Shown one piece after another: positions 25,095 to 34,248 of a stretch of DNA of 64,000 nucleotides. Under the pieces are notes generated by a model that ran no database searches, was not told where the DNA came from, and saw only the letters and a program-made list of their open reading frames with translations. The DNA comes from Mycobacterium paraffinicum. Lineage in GTDB: Bacteria > Actinomycetota > Actinomycetes > Mycobacteriales > Mycobacteriaceae. Each line of letters opens with the position of its first letter. The first letter of the stretch is position 1. Made by a program: the position numbers and the translations under genes. The stretch lies in the NCBI RefSeq assembly GCF_001907675.1, contig NZ_MPNT01000027.1, positions 1 through 64,000 of the forward strand, read 5' to 3'.

Positions 25095-25448
25095 ATGGGG
25101 AGCAAATCCAAGCTGCAGATCGACACCCAAGAGTTGGCGTCAGCGGGCGCTAAAGCAACGCAGACGCTGACCGGTAGCGCCGCGCCGACGTTCGCCCCGC
25201 CACCGCCTGCCGCCGAATCGAAACTCGACGCAGCACTGGTTGGCGCGATCGCGAAAACCGAAGCTGTACGCACGAACGTGGACACCACGGACTCGCTCTG
25301 GGCCACCAAACAGCAAGCCGCACTGACCCAGTCGCCGCCGGTCCTCGCGCAACAGGATCAGCACGCCGCGCAGGACTACAACCAGGTCCAGTTCCCGACG
25401 CCGGTCGTGAAACCAGGCGGCGGATCCAACCTGCCACGAACCATCTAG
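25095..25448 (+). CDS. EspC/WXG100-like small ESX-associated protein
   Basis: This 117-residue protein opens with SKLQIDTQELASAGAKATQTL, resembling the N-terminus of mycobacterial EspC-type ESX-associated proteins. A single Trp (DSLWATKQ) sits near the middle, as in WXG-like hairpins. A Pro-rich loop separates the two helical parts. It precedes membrane-anchored and EspB-like genes by 14 bases, in keeping with an ESX-linked operon. The family call is tentative. Confidence 0.5.
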   Translation: MGSKSKLQIDTQELASAGAKATQTLTGSAAPTFAPPPPAAESKLDAALVGAIAKTEAVRTNVDTTDSLWATKQQAALTQSPPVLAQQDQHAAQDYNQVQFPTPVVKPGGGSNLPRTI

Positions 25449-25462
25449 CCAGGAGTTCCCTC

Positions 25463-26062
25463 ATGTCGATCGCCCCACCGGCCCAACCCGCGTGGCCGCC
25501 GCCCCCGCCGCTGCAGCGGCGGCGCCGCTGGCCGGCGATCGCCGCGGCCGCAGGCGCCGGCGCAGTCATCGCCGGCGTCATCACCACCCTCGTCACCATC
25601 GCCGCCACGCCCGGCCCCTCCAACAACAGCACACCAGCCGCGCCGGCGACGGTCATCGTGACCGCCGCACCTCCAGCGCCACCAGCCCCGCTGCCGGCCG
25701 CTGAGGCGGACAAGAAGACCTGCCAAGGCTGGACGATCGCCGACGACCTGGTCACCACCGCGGCCTCGGGCCTCAACGTCATCCCGCAGAACATGCCGTT
25801 CACCGACCCCGCCGTACAGGCCAACCCCACGTGGAAGGCCGCAGTAGACCGCGCCAGCCAGCTCTACGGCCAGGCCGCCGAAACCCTGGCAGGCCAGCTC
25901 GCGCCCGGCACCAGCCCGATGCTGGCTGGGTTCGCTGACAGCACCGTCAGCGCACTGCGCACCCTCGCGGTGGCCTACAAGACCTTTGACCCCACCTCAG
26001 GAAAAGTTGTGGACATGTTCACCGCCGGCCGTGACTCCCTCGATTGGGTGTGCGGGCGATGA
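25463..26062 (+). CDS. Pro-rich membrane-anchored exported protein, copy A
   Basis: This 199-residue protein has a Pro-rich cytoplasmic N-terminus with RRRR, one TM segment (about residues 27-49), a Pro/Ala linker and an extracytoplasmic helical domain of ~115 residues. Two Cys (TCQGW and DWVCGR) could pair. It is a paralogue of the next gene, sharing the TC-GW motif and the APGT-P-L stretch. Such proteins often accompany ESX genes. Function unknown. Confidence 0.65.
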   Translation: MSIAPPAQPAWPPPPPLQRRRRWPAIAAAAGAGAVIAGVITTLVTIAATPGPSNNSTPAAPATVIVTAAPPAPPAPLPAAEADKKTCQGWTIADDLVTTAASGLNVIPQNMPFTDPAVQANPTWKAAVDRASQLYGQAAETLAGQLAPGTSPMLAGFADSTVSALRTLAVAYKTFDPTSGKVVDMFTAGRDSLDWVCGR

Positions 26063-26724
26063 CTCAGCACCACACCGTTGACATCGCGTTCCCGCCGCCG
26101 CTGCCTCCGCCGCCGGATCCAGGGAAGTGGCCGCCCCCGCCCGGGCCGCCGCCTCCTCCTCGCGGGTCCCGGCGGAGCTGGCCCGCACTCGCTACCGCCG
26201 CCACGGCCGGCGCGGTCGTAGCCGCGATCATCGCCGCGGTGATCACCATGCAGGTCCGCGACACCACGCCGGCCGCCGCGCCGACGCACGCGCCTGTGAC
26301 GAAGACAGTTCAGCCACCCGCGCCACAATCTCCGGCGCCCCTTCCGACTGCGCAAGCAGACCACCAGACCTGCTACCAAGGCTGGGACTCCGCCGACCAC
26401 TACGCCAACATGGCGCACGATGCACTGCCGGTATTGCCTAAGGACGTCAAGATCGGTGATCCGGCGATCCAGTCGAATCCGGATTGGACAGCAGCTTTAC
26501 AGAAGTCTGGCAGCCTTTACCAGCAGGCTAGCGATGCCTTGCGCTCACAGATTGCGCCGGGCACCACGCCGGTCCTGCTTGAAGCGTCAAACACCGCAGT
26601 CAAAGCACTGCATACGTTAGGAACCGCTATCGCCACCGCCTCGCCTGCCAATGGCAACGCGTTCGGCATCGCCGATGCCGCCGCCAAGGCAGTTGGGACT
26701 CTGTGCAATCGCTTGGCGCCTTAG
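26059..26724 (+). CDS. Pro-rich membrane-anchored exported protein, copy B
   Basis: This 221-residue paralogue of the upstream gene has the same order: Pro-rich N-terminus, RRSW, TM segment (about 44-64), linker and extracytoplasmic domain with TCYQGW and TLCNRL Cys residues. ATG 26059 overlaps the previous stop by 4 bases. The pair arose by tandem duplication and has diverged. It is probably part of an envelope complex with the EspB-like protein. Confidence 0.65.
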   Translation: MTQHHTVDIAFPPPLPPPPDPGKWPPPPGPPPPPRGSRRSWPALATAATAGAVVAAIIAAVITMQVRDTTPAAAPTHAPVTKTVQPPAPQSPAPLPTAQADHQTCYQGWDSADHYANMAHDALPVLPKDVKIGDPAIQSNPDWTAALQKSGSLYQQASDALRSQIAPGTTPVLLEASNTAVKALHTLGTAIATASPANGNAFGIADAAAKAVGTLCNRLAP

Positions 26725-26740
26725 GGCGAAAGGACTGTTA

Positions 26741-29164
26741 ATGGCTTCTGGCGCTGGCGATCCCGCAAAGCCTGCTACCGAGCATTCACAGGCGATCTTG
26801 GGAACCTCCTGGCCGTTACAGACGGCCTCCGCGTGGTCGGCTTATTCGGAGAGCTTCGCGGGAGCGGCGAATAAGTTATTCCCTGAGCTCCACACGCAGC
26901 ACGACATTCGCAGCATCGTGGCGCCCATGGAAGGTGCCTTCATCGATGCGGCCCGCAGACTCGTCGACGGGCGTCAGACGACGCTGGAGAATCGCATCGA
27001 GGGCTACCGTTACCTCGCGAAGAAGGCGTTGTGGGCGTCTAGCGAGATCCATGCCACGAAGGCCGATTTGGTCGAAATCGTCAACAAGGCCGAAGAAGAC
27101 ATCAAAGCAGCACGCGAGGCCGCCGAGAAGGCCAAACAGGCAGCCGCGGCCGTCCCGGGCGCTGCTGCAGCCATCGACGCTCAGCTCAAGTCGGACATCG
27201 CCTCAATCGTTGCCGGCGCCGCGGGTCTGGCCCAGGCCCGCGATGCCGAGGGCGCAGGGAAAGTCGCAACATTGGCCGCCGATGTCGGCAAATGGGCAGT
27301 GCCGTACGGCAACCCAACACTGCCCGAATCCGGCGGCGTCCCCGGCGCCGGAGCTCCGGCGCCTGCCGCACCAGCTCTACCTGCGCCTCAAGGCGGTGGC
27401 CCAAAGATCGAGTCCGTTCATAACGGCAACGGCCTAGCAGATAGCCCGGATACAACCCAGTTCAACAAGGGTGACACTCCTCAGTCACAGCAGCAGAATC
27501 AGGTGCAGCAGACCGGGTTTCGTAAGCCGGATGGCACTGATCAGAACGGGACTAACCCGAAGCAGGCGCCGGCTGCTCCGCAGATGGGATCGGGTAGCAA
27601 TCCGAGTTCGGTGATCGGGCAGATGATGAAGCCGATCTCGTCCGGCAGCGGGGGAGGCGGGTCGCCCGCGTCGATGGGGTCGATGCTGTCGCCGGGATCG
27701 GCTGGCGCTGGCAACGGTATGGGTAACCCGGGTGGGATGAATCCTGCTGGGACACAAGCTGGGCAGTTCCCCAACGCTACCGGCCCTGGGACCGGCGTCG
27801 GGACCGGCGCCGGCGCCGGCGCAGGCGCGGGGGCCGGTCGTGCGCCGGGGTTGGCGGGTTTGGGGTCCGGTATCGCTGAGACGTCGGCGCGGATGGCGAC
27901 TGGAGCGGTCAGCGGTGTCGCGAATGGTCTTGGCGCGGCGGCCAATGTGGGTCACCAGGTCGCGCAGAATGTTGCCGCGGCGGCGGCGCCGGCTGCTACC
28001 ACTGTGGGTTCGTCCGCGGTTACTACTCCTGCGGCTGCCGCGCCGGGTGTTGGTGGTGCTCCGATGGCGATGATGCCGTCAGCCGCCGCGGGTGCGACAC
28101 CGGTGACTCCGGTGAGTAGCACGGGGCCGGCCGGTCCTGTTACGCCGTCGACGCCGGCGGGCGGTCCGCCTGGGGGTAGTGGACCGGCGCCGGTGGCGGC
28201 GGGCACACCGAATGGTGCGCAGGTGGCGCCCTTGGCGATGCCGCAGCAGCATGCCCGTATTCAGGCGATCGGTGCTGACGGTGCCAGCGGTGAGCTGTTG
28301 TTTCAGCAGGCCATGGACGCCGGTCATGACGTGATCGGGGCGATGCTGGCGCAGACCCTGGCCCAGGGCTATATCCAGACCCACTATGCGGTCTCGCTGA
28401 TTTACGAACGCACCGGGGGAGTGACGGCGTGGTTGGCGACCAGCGAGGGCCCCTCGAGCATTCCGCTGGGAGTGCGGGTGCCGCAGGACGTGCGGCTAGC
28501 GGTCACTGATCCCGTTGCGGGTCGCGAACTGTGGGAGGCGAGCGCGGCCGCAGGAGGGATCAATCCCCTTGATGTGGTGGTGCGTCACGCCCAGGCCCGT
28601 GAGATGGCTGCCCCGGGTGCACGCGTGTTGGCGATCGCCTCATCGCTGCCGAAGGAGCAGATGACCGACTGGACCTCTCAAGTCAATGCGCGGGCTGTGG
28701 AGGTTGACCCTCGTAAGGTCTCGCCGACCACCAACGTCGGTGCGCATATGGTGCACCGCTGCGAAGTCGCTATGCCGTGGGAGTGGCGGCAGGCCAACGC
28801 TTTTGATGAGCAGCAGCGGTTGCAGATCGCGGCCCGGCACATGCATATGGCTGCCCTTTCTGGTCACCTGCACGGGGCTGCGAGCGAGAAGGTTATGCGG
28901 CTGTTCGAGGAGCGCAAACCGATCGGGGAGGAGTTATGGGCGCAGGTTCGTCACGAGCGGTTCGTTGCGCTGGTCGAATACGAGCAGGCGATTCTTGGCC
29001 AAGGTCATGGCGGATCAGAGCCAGCGTTGTCTTTGGCGACGGTGCGTGCGGCCGAAGTCATTGAGTCGCTGCGTCATTACGACACCGCGGAGGGGTGTGC
29101 GGACTTGTTGTATGCGACGCGGCTGGCCGGCGCCCCGCTGAGTCCCGCCGCTGCCGTCGCCTAA
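26741..29164 (+). CDS. Large EspB-like Ala/Gly/Pro-rich ESX-associated protein
   Basis: This 807-residue protein has a helical N-terminal domain of about 200 residues with a long Ala/Lys/Glu coiled coil, a Gly/Pro/Ala-rich low-complexity middle (about 203-500) and a compact C-terminal domain (about 500-800). The shape recalls EspB/PPE-type secreted proteins. ATG 26741 with GAAAGGAC upstream was chosen over a longer frame. No clear WxG-YxxxD pair was found, so secretion is inferred from architecture and neighbours only. Confidence 0.55.
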   Translation: MASGAGDPAKPATEHSQAILGTSWPLQTASAWSAYSESFAGAANKLFPELHTQHDIRSIVAPMEGAFIDAARRLVDGRQTTLENRIEGYRYLAKKALWASSEIHATKADLVEIVNKAEEDIKAAREAAEKAKQAAAAVPGAAAAIDAQLKSDIASIVAGAAGLAQARDAEGAGKVATLAADVGKWAVPYGNPTLPESGGVPGAGAPAPAAPALPAPQGGGPKIESVHNGNGLADSPDTTQFNKGDTPQSQQQNQVQQTGFRKPDGTDQNGTNPKQAPAAPQMGSGSNPSSVIGQMMKPISSGSGGGGSPASMGSMLSPGSAGAGNGMGNPGGMNPAGTQAGQFPNATGPGTGVGTGAGAGAGAGAGRAPGLAGLGSGIAETSARMATGAVSGVANGLGAAANVGHQVAQNVAAAAAPAATTVGSSAVTTPAAAAPGVGGAPMAMMPSAAAGATPVTPVSSTGPAGPVTPSTPAGGPPGGSGPAPVAAGTPNGAQVAPLAMPQQHARIQAIGADGASGELLFQQAMDAGHDVIGAMLAQTLAQGYIQTHYAVSLIYERTGGVTAWLATSEGPSSIPLGVRVPQDVRLAVTDPVAGRELWEASAAAGGINPLDVVVRHAQAREMAAPGARVLAIASSLPKEQMTDWTSQVNARAVEVDPRKVSPTTNVGAHMVHRCEVAMPWEWRQANAFDEQQRLQIAARHMHMAALSGHLHGAASEKVMRLFEERKPIGEELWAQVRHERFVALVEYEQAILGQGHGGSEPALSLATVRAAEVIESLRHYDTAEGCADLLYATRLAGAPLSPAAAVA

Positions 29165-29180
29165 AGCAGGGACACGGCGC

Positions 29181-29786
29181 GTGGAGTACGGCAGCGAGTG
29201 TTGGCAGAAGACGGCGGCCGTCACCTACGTCGAGCGTCGCCACAGGTGCGCAGCATCAATTCTCGACGAGTCGCGGCGCGGCACGTTGAAGGGGAATTGG
29301 CGTGACGAACTAGTAGACGCCGCCTTGCTGCTGGTCCCAGCAGTCCCGATTATGCAGACCTACGTCGATATCGATGTGGTAGTGGCAATGGAGGTGGCCG
29401 GGTGGCCACGTCGGCCGTGGGAGCCGTATGCGGCCAACGGCGACTGGCGGCTCGCACTCGAGGCCTGGCACGAGGATCGGTTGGCCGTCGAGAATGCCTA
29501 CGAGGAGGCCGGGCGGGCCGGGTTGATCCGCCTTGCCTATGCCAGCGAAAGCAGCTGGTGGCGGGATCAGCAACGGGGGCGGGAGTTCATCGCGGCGTGG
29601 TATCGCGCCGGGCTTGCCGCCGGCGGCGAGCCGTGCGATTGGAAGAGCTGGTTCAAGCAGCGGATCAGATTGCGTGAGGAGACCGATCCGCTACGGATTC
29701 GCGGCCGCGAGCGCAGCTTAGCGGCGGTCGACTCGGAGAGCTGGATGGAGGTTCTTCCCGAATGCTGGACCCACACCCGGCCTTGA
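29181..29786 (+). CDS. Hypothetical protein
   Basis: This protein of about 201 residues starts at a GTG 16 bases after the EspB-like stop. It is Trp- and Arg-rich in the C-terminal half (SSWWRDQQRG, WKSWFKQRIRLREE) and soluble. No family is recognised. Location inside the ESX-associated operon suggests a role in that system, perhaps as a cytoplasmic chaperone. Confidence 0.5.
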   Translation: MEYGSECWQKTAAVTYVERRHRCAASILDESRRGTLKGNWRDELVDAALLLVPAVPIMQTYVDIDVVVAMEVAGWPRRPWEPYAANGDWRLALEAWHEDRLAVENAYEEAGRAGLIRLAYASESSWWRDQQRGREFIAAWYRAGLAAGGEPCDWKSWFKQRIRLREETDPLRIRGRERSLAAVDSESWMEVLPECWTHTRP

Positions 29787-29837
29787 TGTCGCTCGAACCT
29801 GCTGCGGCAGTGTCTAATTCGCTGAGGAGGTGGTTAA

Positions 29838-31319
29838 GTGCCGCCCACTGCATTGCTTGACGCGGCACTGCCGAACACTCCGGTAGTCCCCGCTGTTGAT
29901 GAGCGCTGGGTGCCACCGCCGGCTCGCAGCGTGCGCCGCAAGAAGACGGTGTCGGCGGCGGTGCCCACGCCCATGATGGCGGGCGCCCGGCATGTGTTTT
30001 GGCTCAACCCTGATGATCGCCAGATTCGTCAAGCGCGATTCCGTGTCCGGCGACCCGATAACACCGCGGGCCCGAGCGCGGTGTTCTCGGTCACCGTTGA
30101 AAGCACGAAAACCGTTGTCACTCAGCGTGGATCTGATGAGTCCGGTTTCTTGTCGTTCGTCTTACAGACCGACACCACGACGATGACGGGAACGTTTACG
30201 TTCACACGGGTACGCATCGTCGGGACCAAGGTTGTTGACGCACTACCGAGCATCGAGCTGCTTCAGGACTTTCGGGCGCCGAATGTTTTGCAGGTGTCTT
30301 GGGCGTCGGGTGAGTTCGTTGACTTTCAGGAGCTTCCTCCTTCAGATGAGGTGTTCCCGGAATCGGTAATGGAGTACTTGCGCGCGTTGACGCGCTTGCA
30401 GGCGTATGCGGCTGCACCGGTGGTGATTCCTGACCTGACGAGGGTGAGCGCCGGGGATGCGCGGGCGGTCAAAGACGCTGCCCGCCTGGTCGCGGGTGAA
30501 ACGGTGGATGGTGAGTGGGAAGCCTTCCGCATGCCAGCGGGGGCGGCCGTCGACCTCAAGGCGTACTACGAACTGATCATCGTTGAGCCGCTGATCGTGA
30601 CCGTCGGTGCGCACACCTACACGTTAGGCGCGATGCACACGCGTTTGCCGTCGGTGCGGTTCGTCGTCGAAGACGGGCGCCTGCGGGCCGAACCCTTTCT
30701 CAACGACACGATGCGACGGGTTTTCGCTCCTGAGGAACCGGTTCCGGAGCGCTCCCATCGTCCGGTGAAAGGCCGACCGATCGGCCTCATCGACAACCCT
30801 GAGGCGCCCGCGGGACCTGAGACATTGCCCGAGCGCGACAGCGCCGCGGTGCTCGAGGCGTTGCGTGCGCGAGTGTTAGTTGATGCACTGACCGAACCGG
30901 TGTCGCTGCGGCTGGTGTTGTGGCATGCCGTTGACGAAAGCCCTTTCGCGACAAGGGAGCAGGCGTGGGCCGATGCCGCCGCGGCGGTGCGGTCGCTGGC
31001 CGCCGACGGCTTGGTCACGCTCACTGAACAGACCTCAGGCGACTCGCCTGCGCCGGCCGTCGACGCGGAACGGCCGGAAGCCGTGTTAGACGCAGTCACC
31101 GAGCAGATTGCGCGCGGCGAGCGGCCGGCGTGGACGACGGGCCCCTGGCTCATTTTGACCTCCGATGGTCAACAGGTGGCGGCGCAGTTAGCGCCCCGTC
31201 CTGAGCGGCCCCCCGCGCGGCGTCGGCGGCGATTGCATGCCGCGGCGGCCGGACGCAGCGGCCACCGCGATAGCTCCGAGCGCGTCGACGAGATTCTGGC
31301 CAACGAGGTGTGGAACTGA
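29838..31319 (+). CDS. Hypothetical protein with antitoxin-like tail
   Basis: This 493-residue soluble protein starts at a GTG after a GAGGAGG site. The first 290 residues have mixed strands and helices; the middle (about 330-400) is helical and winged-helix-like. The last 40 residues are Arg-rich and end SSERVDEILANEVWN, which resembles the C-terminal tails of some small antitoxins. Its stop lies inside the following PIN gene (10-base overlap), so the tail may neutralise that toxin. Confidence 0.55.
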   Translation: MPPTALLDAALPNTPVVPAVDERWVPPPARSVRRKKTVSAAVPTPMMAGARHVFWLNPDDRQIRQARFRVRRPDNTAGPSAVFSVTVESTKTVVTQRGSDESGFLSFVLQTDTTTMTGTFTFTRVRIVGTKVVDALPSIELLQDFRAPNVLQVSWASGEFVDFQELPPSDEVFPESVMEYLRALTRLQAYAAAPVVIPDLTRVSAGDARAVKDAARLVAGETVDGEWEAFRMPAGAAVDLKAYYELIIVEPLIVTVGAHTYTLGAMHTRLPSVRFVVEDGRLRAEPFLNDTMRRVFAPEEPVPERSHRPVKGRPIGLIDNPEAPAGPETLPERDSAAVLEALRARVLVDALTEPVSLRLVLWHAVDESPFATREQAWADAAAAVRSLAADGLVTLTEQTSGDSPAPAVDAERPEAVLDAVTEQIARGERPAWTTGPWLILTSDGQQVAAQLAPRPERPPARRRRRLHAAAAGRSGHRDSSERVDEILANEVWN

Positions 31320-31741
31320 ACGCTGTCATCGTCGACGCCGGGCCGCTGATCGCCTACGGCATCGCCAACGACGAACATCACGAGACGTTCCTCGATTTCC
31401 TTGAAAACCATCCGGGCCCTTTCATCGTGCCCGTGCTGGTCATCGCGCAAGTCGCTCATATGCTGTGCCACCGTGCGGGTGTGGTCGCCGAACAGAAATT
31501 TCTCAACGACCTCGACGAGGACGACTTTCAGGTAGAGCCCGTCGCCGATGAGGATTGGCCGCGGATCCGCGCACTGGTCGCCCAGTACCGAGGCCTTAAA
31601 CTCGGCACGGTCGACGCATCGGTCATCGCGGCCGCTGAACACCTCGAGATCACGCAGGTTGCGACGGTGGATCAGAGAGACTTTCGGGCCGTGAAACCTC
31701 GCCACTGCCAAGCGTTCACGCTTCTGCCCTACGACGCCTAA
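31310..31741 (+). CDS. PIN-domain protein with Gln in an acidic site
   Basis: This 143-residue PIN domain has Asp in AVIVDAGPLIAY, Asp in GTVDASVIAAAE and Asp in ATVDQRDF. The usual Glu of the second motif is replaced by Gln (VIAQVAHML). Its GTG lies within the preceding gene, without a separate small antitoxin. Either the tail of the 493-residue protein serves as antitoxin or the protein is not toxic. Confidence 0.75.
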   Translation: MELNAVIVDAGPLIAYGIANDEHHETFLDFLENHPGPFIVPVLVIAQVAHMLCHRAGVVAEQKFLNDLDEDDFQVEPVADEDWPRIRALVAQYRGLKLGTVDASVIAAAEHLEITQVATVDQRDFRAVKPRHCQAFTLLPYDA

Positions 31742-31774
31742 CGTCGACGGCGGGGGAGACGTCGACGAGTGAGC

Positions 31775-32152
31775 TCATTCGGCGAAATCGGGAAGTCGTG
31801 CCGCGATTTTTTCCCAGGTCAGTTCGTTGGCGGCGATCGCCATGACGAAGGTTTCGGCGGCATCGACGTCGAGGGCTGCCGAGATCCGGTGCCCGTTGAG
31901 GCCGAGCAGCAGCCAGCACGCTGCCCAGCCTGTGCGTTTGTTGCCGTCGGCAAGTGCTTGCGTTGTGACCAACGAGTGCAGCAACGCGGCGGCCTTATCC
32001 CAGATGCCCGGGTAGGCGTCGTGTCCGAATACCGTTGCGGCGGGCCGCATGAGGCTCGACTCAAGTAGCCCTGCATCTCTGACGATGGGGCGGAAGCCGC
32101 ATGCGTACTCTGCTGCGATGAGGACCTCGTCGGTAGTGGCGTGGTCGGTCAC
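31775..32152 (-). CDS. doc: Doc-like Fic-domain toxin
   Basis: This 125-residue protein has the Doc/Fic core 'LHSLVTTQALADGNKRTG', with the phosphate-binding loop ADGNKRTG. Doc toxins phosphorylate EF-Tu and arrest translation, stabilising plasmids by killing cured cells. The ATG overlaps the antitoxin stop by 4 bases; the antitoxin gene comes first, as usual for phd-doc. Confidence 0.85.
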   Translation of the reverse strand: MTDHATTDEVLIAAEYACGFRPIVRDAGLLESSLMRPAATVFGHDAYPGIWDKAAALLHSLVTTQALADGNKRTGWAACWLLLGLNGHRISAALDVDAAETFVMAIAANELTWEKIAARLPDFAE

Positions 32153-32346
32153 GCGAGGCGCTGGTTCAACTCGGCTGAGCGTTCGGCGATTTGCTGGGCC
32201 AATGCGCGCACGCGGCCTTCGCGGTCGCTGGCTTTGTCGAGGATGGCTTGCTTGGCGAAGGCGCGCATGGATGCGCCCGAATCACTGGCCGCAGACCGGA
32301 CGAGGGTGAGTTCTTCCTCGGTGAAGTCGATATTCAGTGCCGGCAT
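32149..32346 (-). CDS. Antitoxin of the Doc pair
   Basis: This 65-residue protein opens with ALNIDFTEEELTLVRSAA and continues as a charged helix, a ribbon-helix-helix type antitoxin rather than a classical Phd. AGGAGG lies 7 bases upstream of the ATG. A very long inverted repeat, 32367-32406, sits directly upstream as an autoregulatory operator. Confidence 0.8.
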   Translation of the reverse strand: MPALNIDFTEEELTLVRSAASDSGASMRAFAKQAILDKASDREGRVRALAQQIAERSAELNQRLA

Positions 32347-32366
32347 CTCACCCTCCTAGCCTTTCA

Positions 32367-32406
32367 AGTACCACCATGGTACCAGTGACGGTACCATGGT
32401 GGTACT
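32367..32406. promoter_or_regulatory. Long operator of the Doc module
   Basis: AGTACCACCATGGTACC and its exact complement form 17-bp arms around AGTGAC. Each arm contains GGTACC and CCATGG sub-palindromes. The GTGGTACC motif recurs in front of the vapB at 45864. Confidence 0.8.
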
Positions 32407-32518
32407 GGCATGGCGGGGATCATCCCGTGGGCACCGGCCTGCGTAGGCGTTCAGGGCCGCGTGTCGCTGTCGTCGGCGACAATCATGCAGTCGCAACAAC
32501 AGGTAGGAGGGCGGGCGC

Positions 32519-33715
32519 GTGGGGACACTCGATGTCAACCCGGCTGACCTGTTGCGGTTCGCAGACGCCTATTCCGAGCTGGCCACGCGTGCAGCACAAA
32601 TTTCCCCGCAGGCAGCCCAGGAGGTCCAGCGCATCGCCGACACTCACGGCCCGATGGGTTATCCCACCGCGGTCGGTATCGCCGCGGGGCTCGCGAAGGC
32701 GGAGGGTCCGCTGCAGACGAAGGTCGACGACTTCGACGCGTACGCGCAGCGGCTGACCGAGCATGCCGCCACCTACACCAGTGCTGACGGCGGTGGGGCC
32801 GCGAAGCTGGACGGTCTTGACTTCGATCCCAGCGATCCTCCGCCCGACGGGCGCGCCGGCGATGTCCATGAAGCCGGCTTCGGTGAGCGCGGGCCCGGCA
32901 CCGACGGAGGGCCGCTTCCCTTGGACACCGGCGGTGGCATCGAGTTCCACCGGCGCTGGACCGATAAGGATCTGTTCCCTCACCCGCCCACAGCAGCTGA
33001 CATCAAGCAGGACTCCGTTGGTGACTGCTACTTCGACGCCACGATCGGGGCGATCGCGGAGGCCAACCCTCAGTGGATAAAAGACCGGATCCAATTCGAC
33101 GAGGACAACAACTCTTTTGATGTGACGCTATGGAATGGTCATGCGTGGCAACATATTACGGTCACCCAGGATGATATCCAGACCGATATCGACCATCACG
33201 GGGCCAGTTGGTTGGATAACGGGCAGCCCAATGCTCCGTTGTGGCCCAGCGTGATGGAGTCGGCGTACGCGAAGCTGCAATGCCCTGGCGATGATCTCGG
33301 GCACGCACTCGATTACGGGATCGGGCGTGGCGGCTCGGCACCAGATGCGCTGCAGGCGTTGACCGGTAACCGCGGGGTGAGCATCGATCCCCGCGACGTG
33401 TGGCTGACTAATCAGCACATTGATCAGTCGATCTCGGGGGCGCTGGCAAGCCATCAACCGGTGACGATCTCGACCACACCCACCGGTGGCCCACTGTTGA
33501 ACACGCACGTCTACATCGTCGAAGGCATCAGCGGCAGCGGCAGCGACGCGCAGCTGACCCTGCGCAACCCCTGGGGCGGCAACCCCAATGATCCGGGGAA
33601 CCCACTGATCCAGGTCCGGTTGGGCGATGTCATCGGCTCCGGACCGACCGGCAAGCTCGGCGGGCTTGGGACTCACCCGACATTCAATGTCAACATCGGA
33701 GAACTCGGGAAATGA
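32519..33715 (+). CDS. ESX-exported calpain-like cysteine protease effector
   Basis: This 398-residue protein starts at GTG after GGTAGGAGG. Residues 5-91 form a helical export module 84% identical to that at 39835, ending in YTSAD (86-90), a YxxxD type VII secretion signal. The C-terminal half has the calpain pattern: QDSVGDCYFDA with Cys170, NTHVYIVEG with His330 and LRNPWGG with Asn350. Calpain-fold proteases cleave proteins. With the modular N-terminus it looks like a secreted toxin. The next gene overlaps by 4 bases. Confidence 0.8.
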   Translation: MGTLDVNPADLLRFADAYSELATRAAQISPQAAQEVQRIADTHGPMGYPTAVGIAAGLAKAEGPLQTKVDDFDAYAQRLTEHAATYTSADGGGAAKLDGLDFDPSDPPPDGRAGDVHEAGFGERGPGTDGGPLPLDTGGGIEFHRRWTDKDLFPHPPTAADIKQDSVGDCYFDATIGAIAEANPQWIKDRIQFDEDNNSFDVTLWNGHAWQHITVTQDDIQTDIDHHGASWLDNGQPNAPLWPSVMESAYAKLQCPGDDLGHALDYGIGRGGSAPDALQALTGNRGVSIDPRDVWLTNQHIDQSISGALASHQPVTISTTPTGGPLLNTHVYIVEGISGSGSDAQLTLRNPWGGNPNDPGNPLIQVRLGDVIGSGPTGKLGGLGTHPTFNVNIGELGK

Positions 33716-34248
33716 ACCGGTCAATAAAGCTATGGGCTTCGGTGGCAACAGCGTTGGTCATCGTTGCGGCTGCAGTCTATTTCGGCGCGCAGTACACGTT
33801 CGCGCGCAAGCCCGCCTCACTGGCCAGCCTGCCCGAATATCCGTTCGTCGGCTCCGCCTACCCGATCGATGCCGTGCCCGGGCCCGACCGTGCCCGTGCC
33901 GAAGCGGCGTTGCGCCAGTTCGCGGCCGGGGTCGAGCCGGGATATCATCCGACCGCGGAACGGTTCTTGGCGAGCAAGGGCAAATTCATTTGGGACGCAG
34001 TGCGTAACAGCGTTGGCGGCTACCTGTCCGCACCGACATTCCGTGTTGACAATGCTGGGCAAACAAAGCCCAACGGTGAGGACCTCGCGTTCGCGGTGTG
34101 GTCGCGCACCAACCGGGTGCAGCAGTGGTTTAACCCCACACACATCCTCGCCGTGGGCATGCAAGACGCCCTCCAACCCGCAGCGGCCGGCGACCAAGTA
34201 CATGTCTATGCCTACTTCGAACTCACACCAGCGGGAGGATCAGCATGA
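33712..34248 (+). CDS. Membrane-anchored protein, candidate immunity protein
   Basis: This 178-residue protein has one TM segment (about residues 9-26) and an extracytoplasmic domain with no known motif. It overlaps the calpain effector stop (ATGA) and the next start by 4 bases. An anchored outward-facing domain made together with an exported protease is what an immunity or docking protein would look like. This is inference from context. Confidence 0.55.
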   Translation: MNRSIKLWASVATALVIVAAAVYFGAQYTFARKPASLASLPEYPFVGSAYPIDAVPGPDRARAEAALRQFAAGVEPGYHPTAERFLASKGKFIWDAVRNSVGGYLSAPTFRVDNAGQTKPNGEDLAFAVWSRTNRVQQWFNPTHILAVGMQDALQPAAAGDQVHVYAYFELTPAGGSA

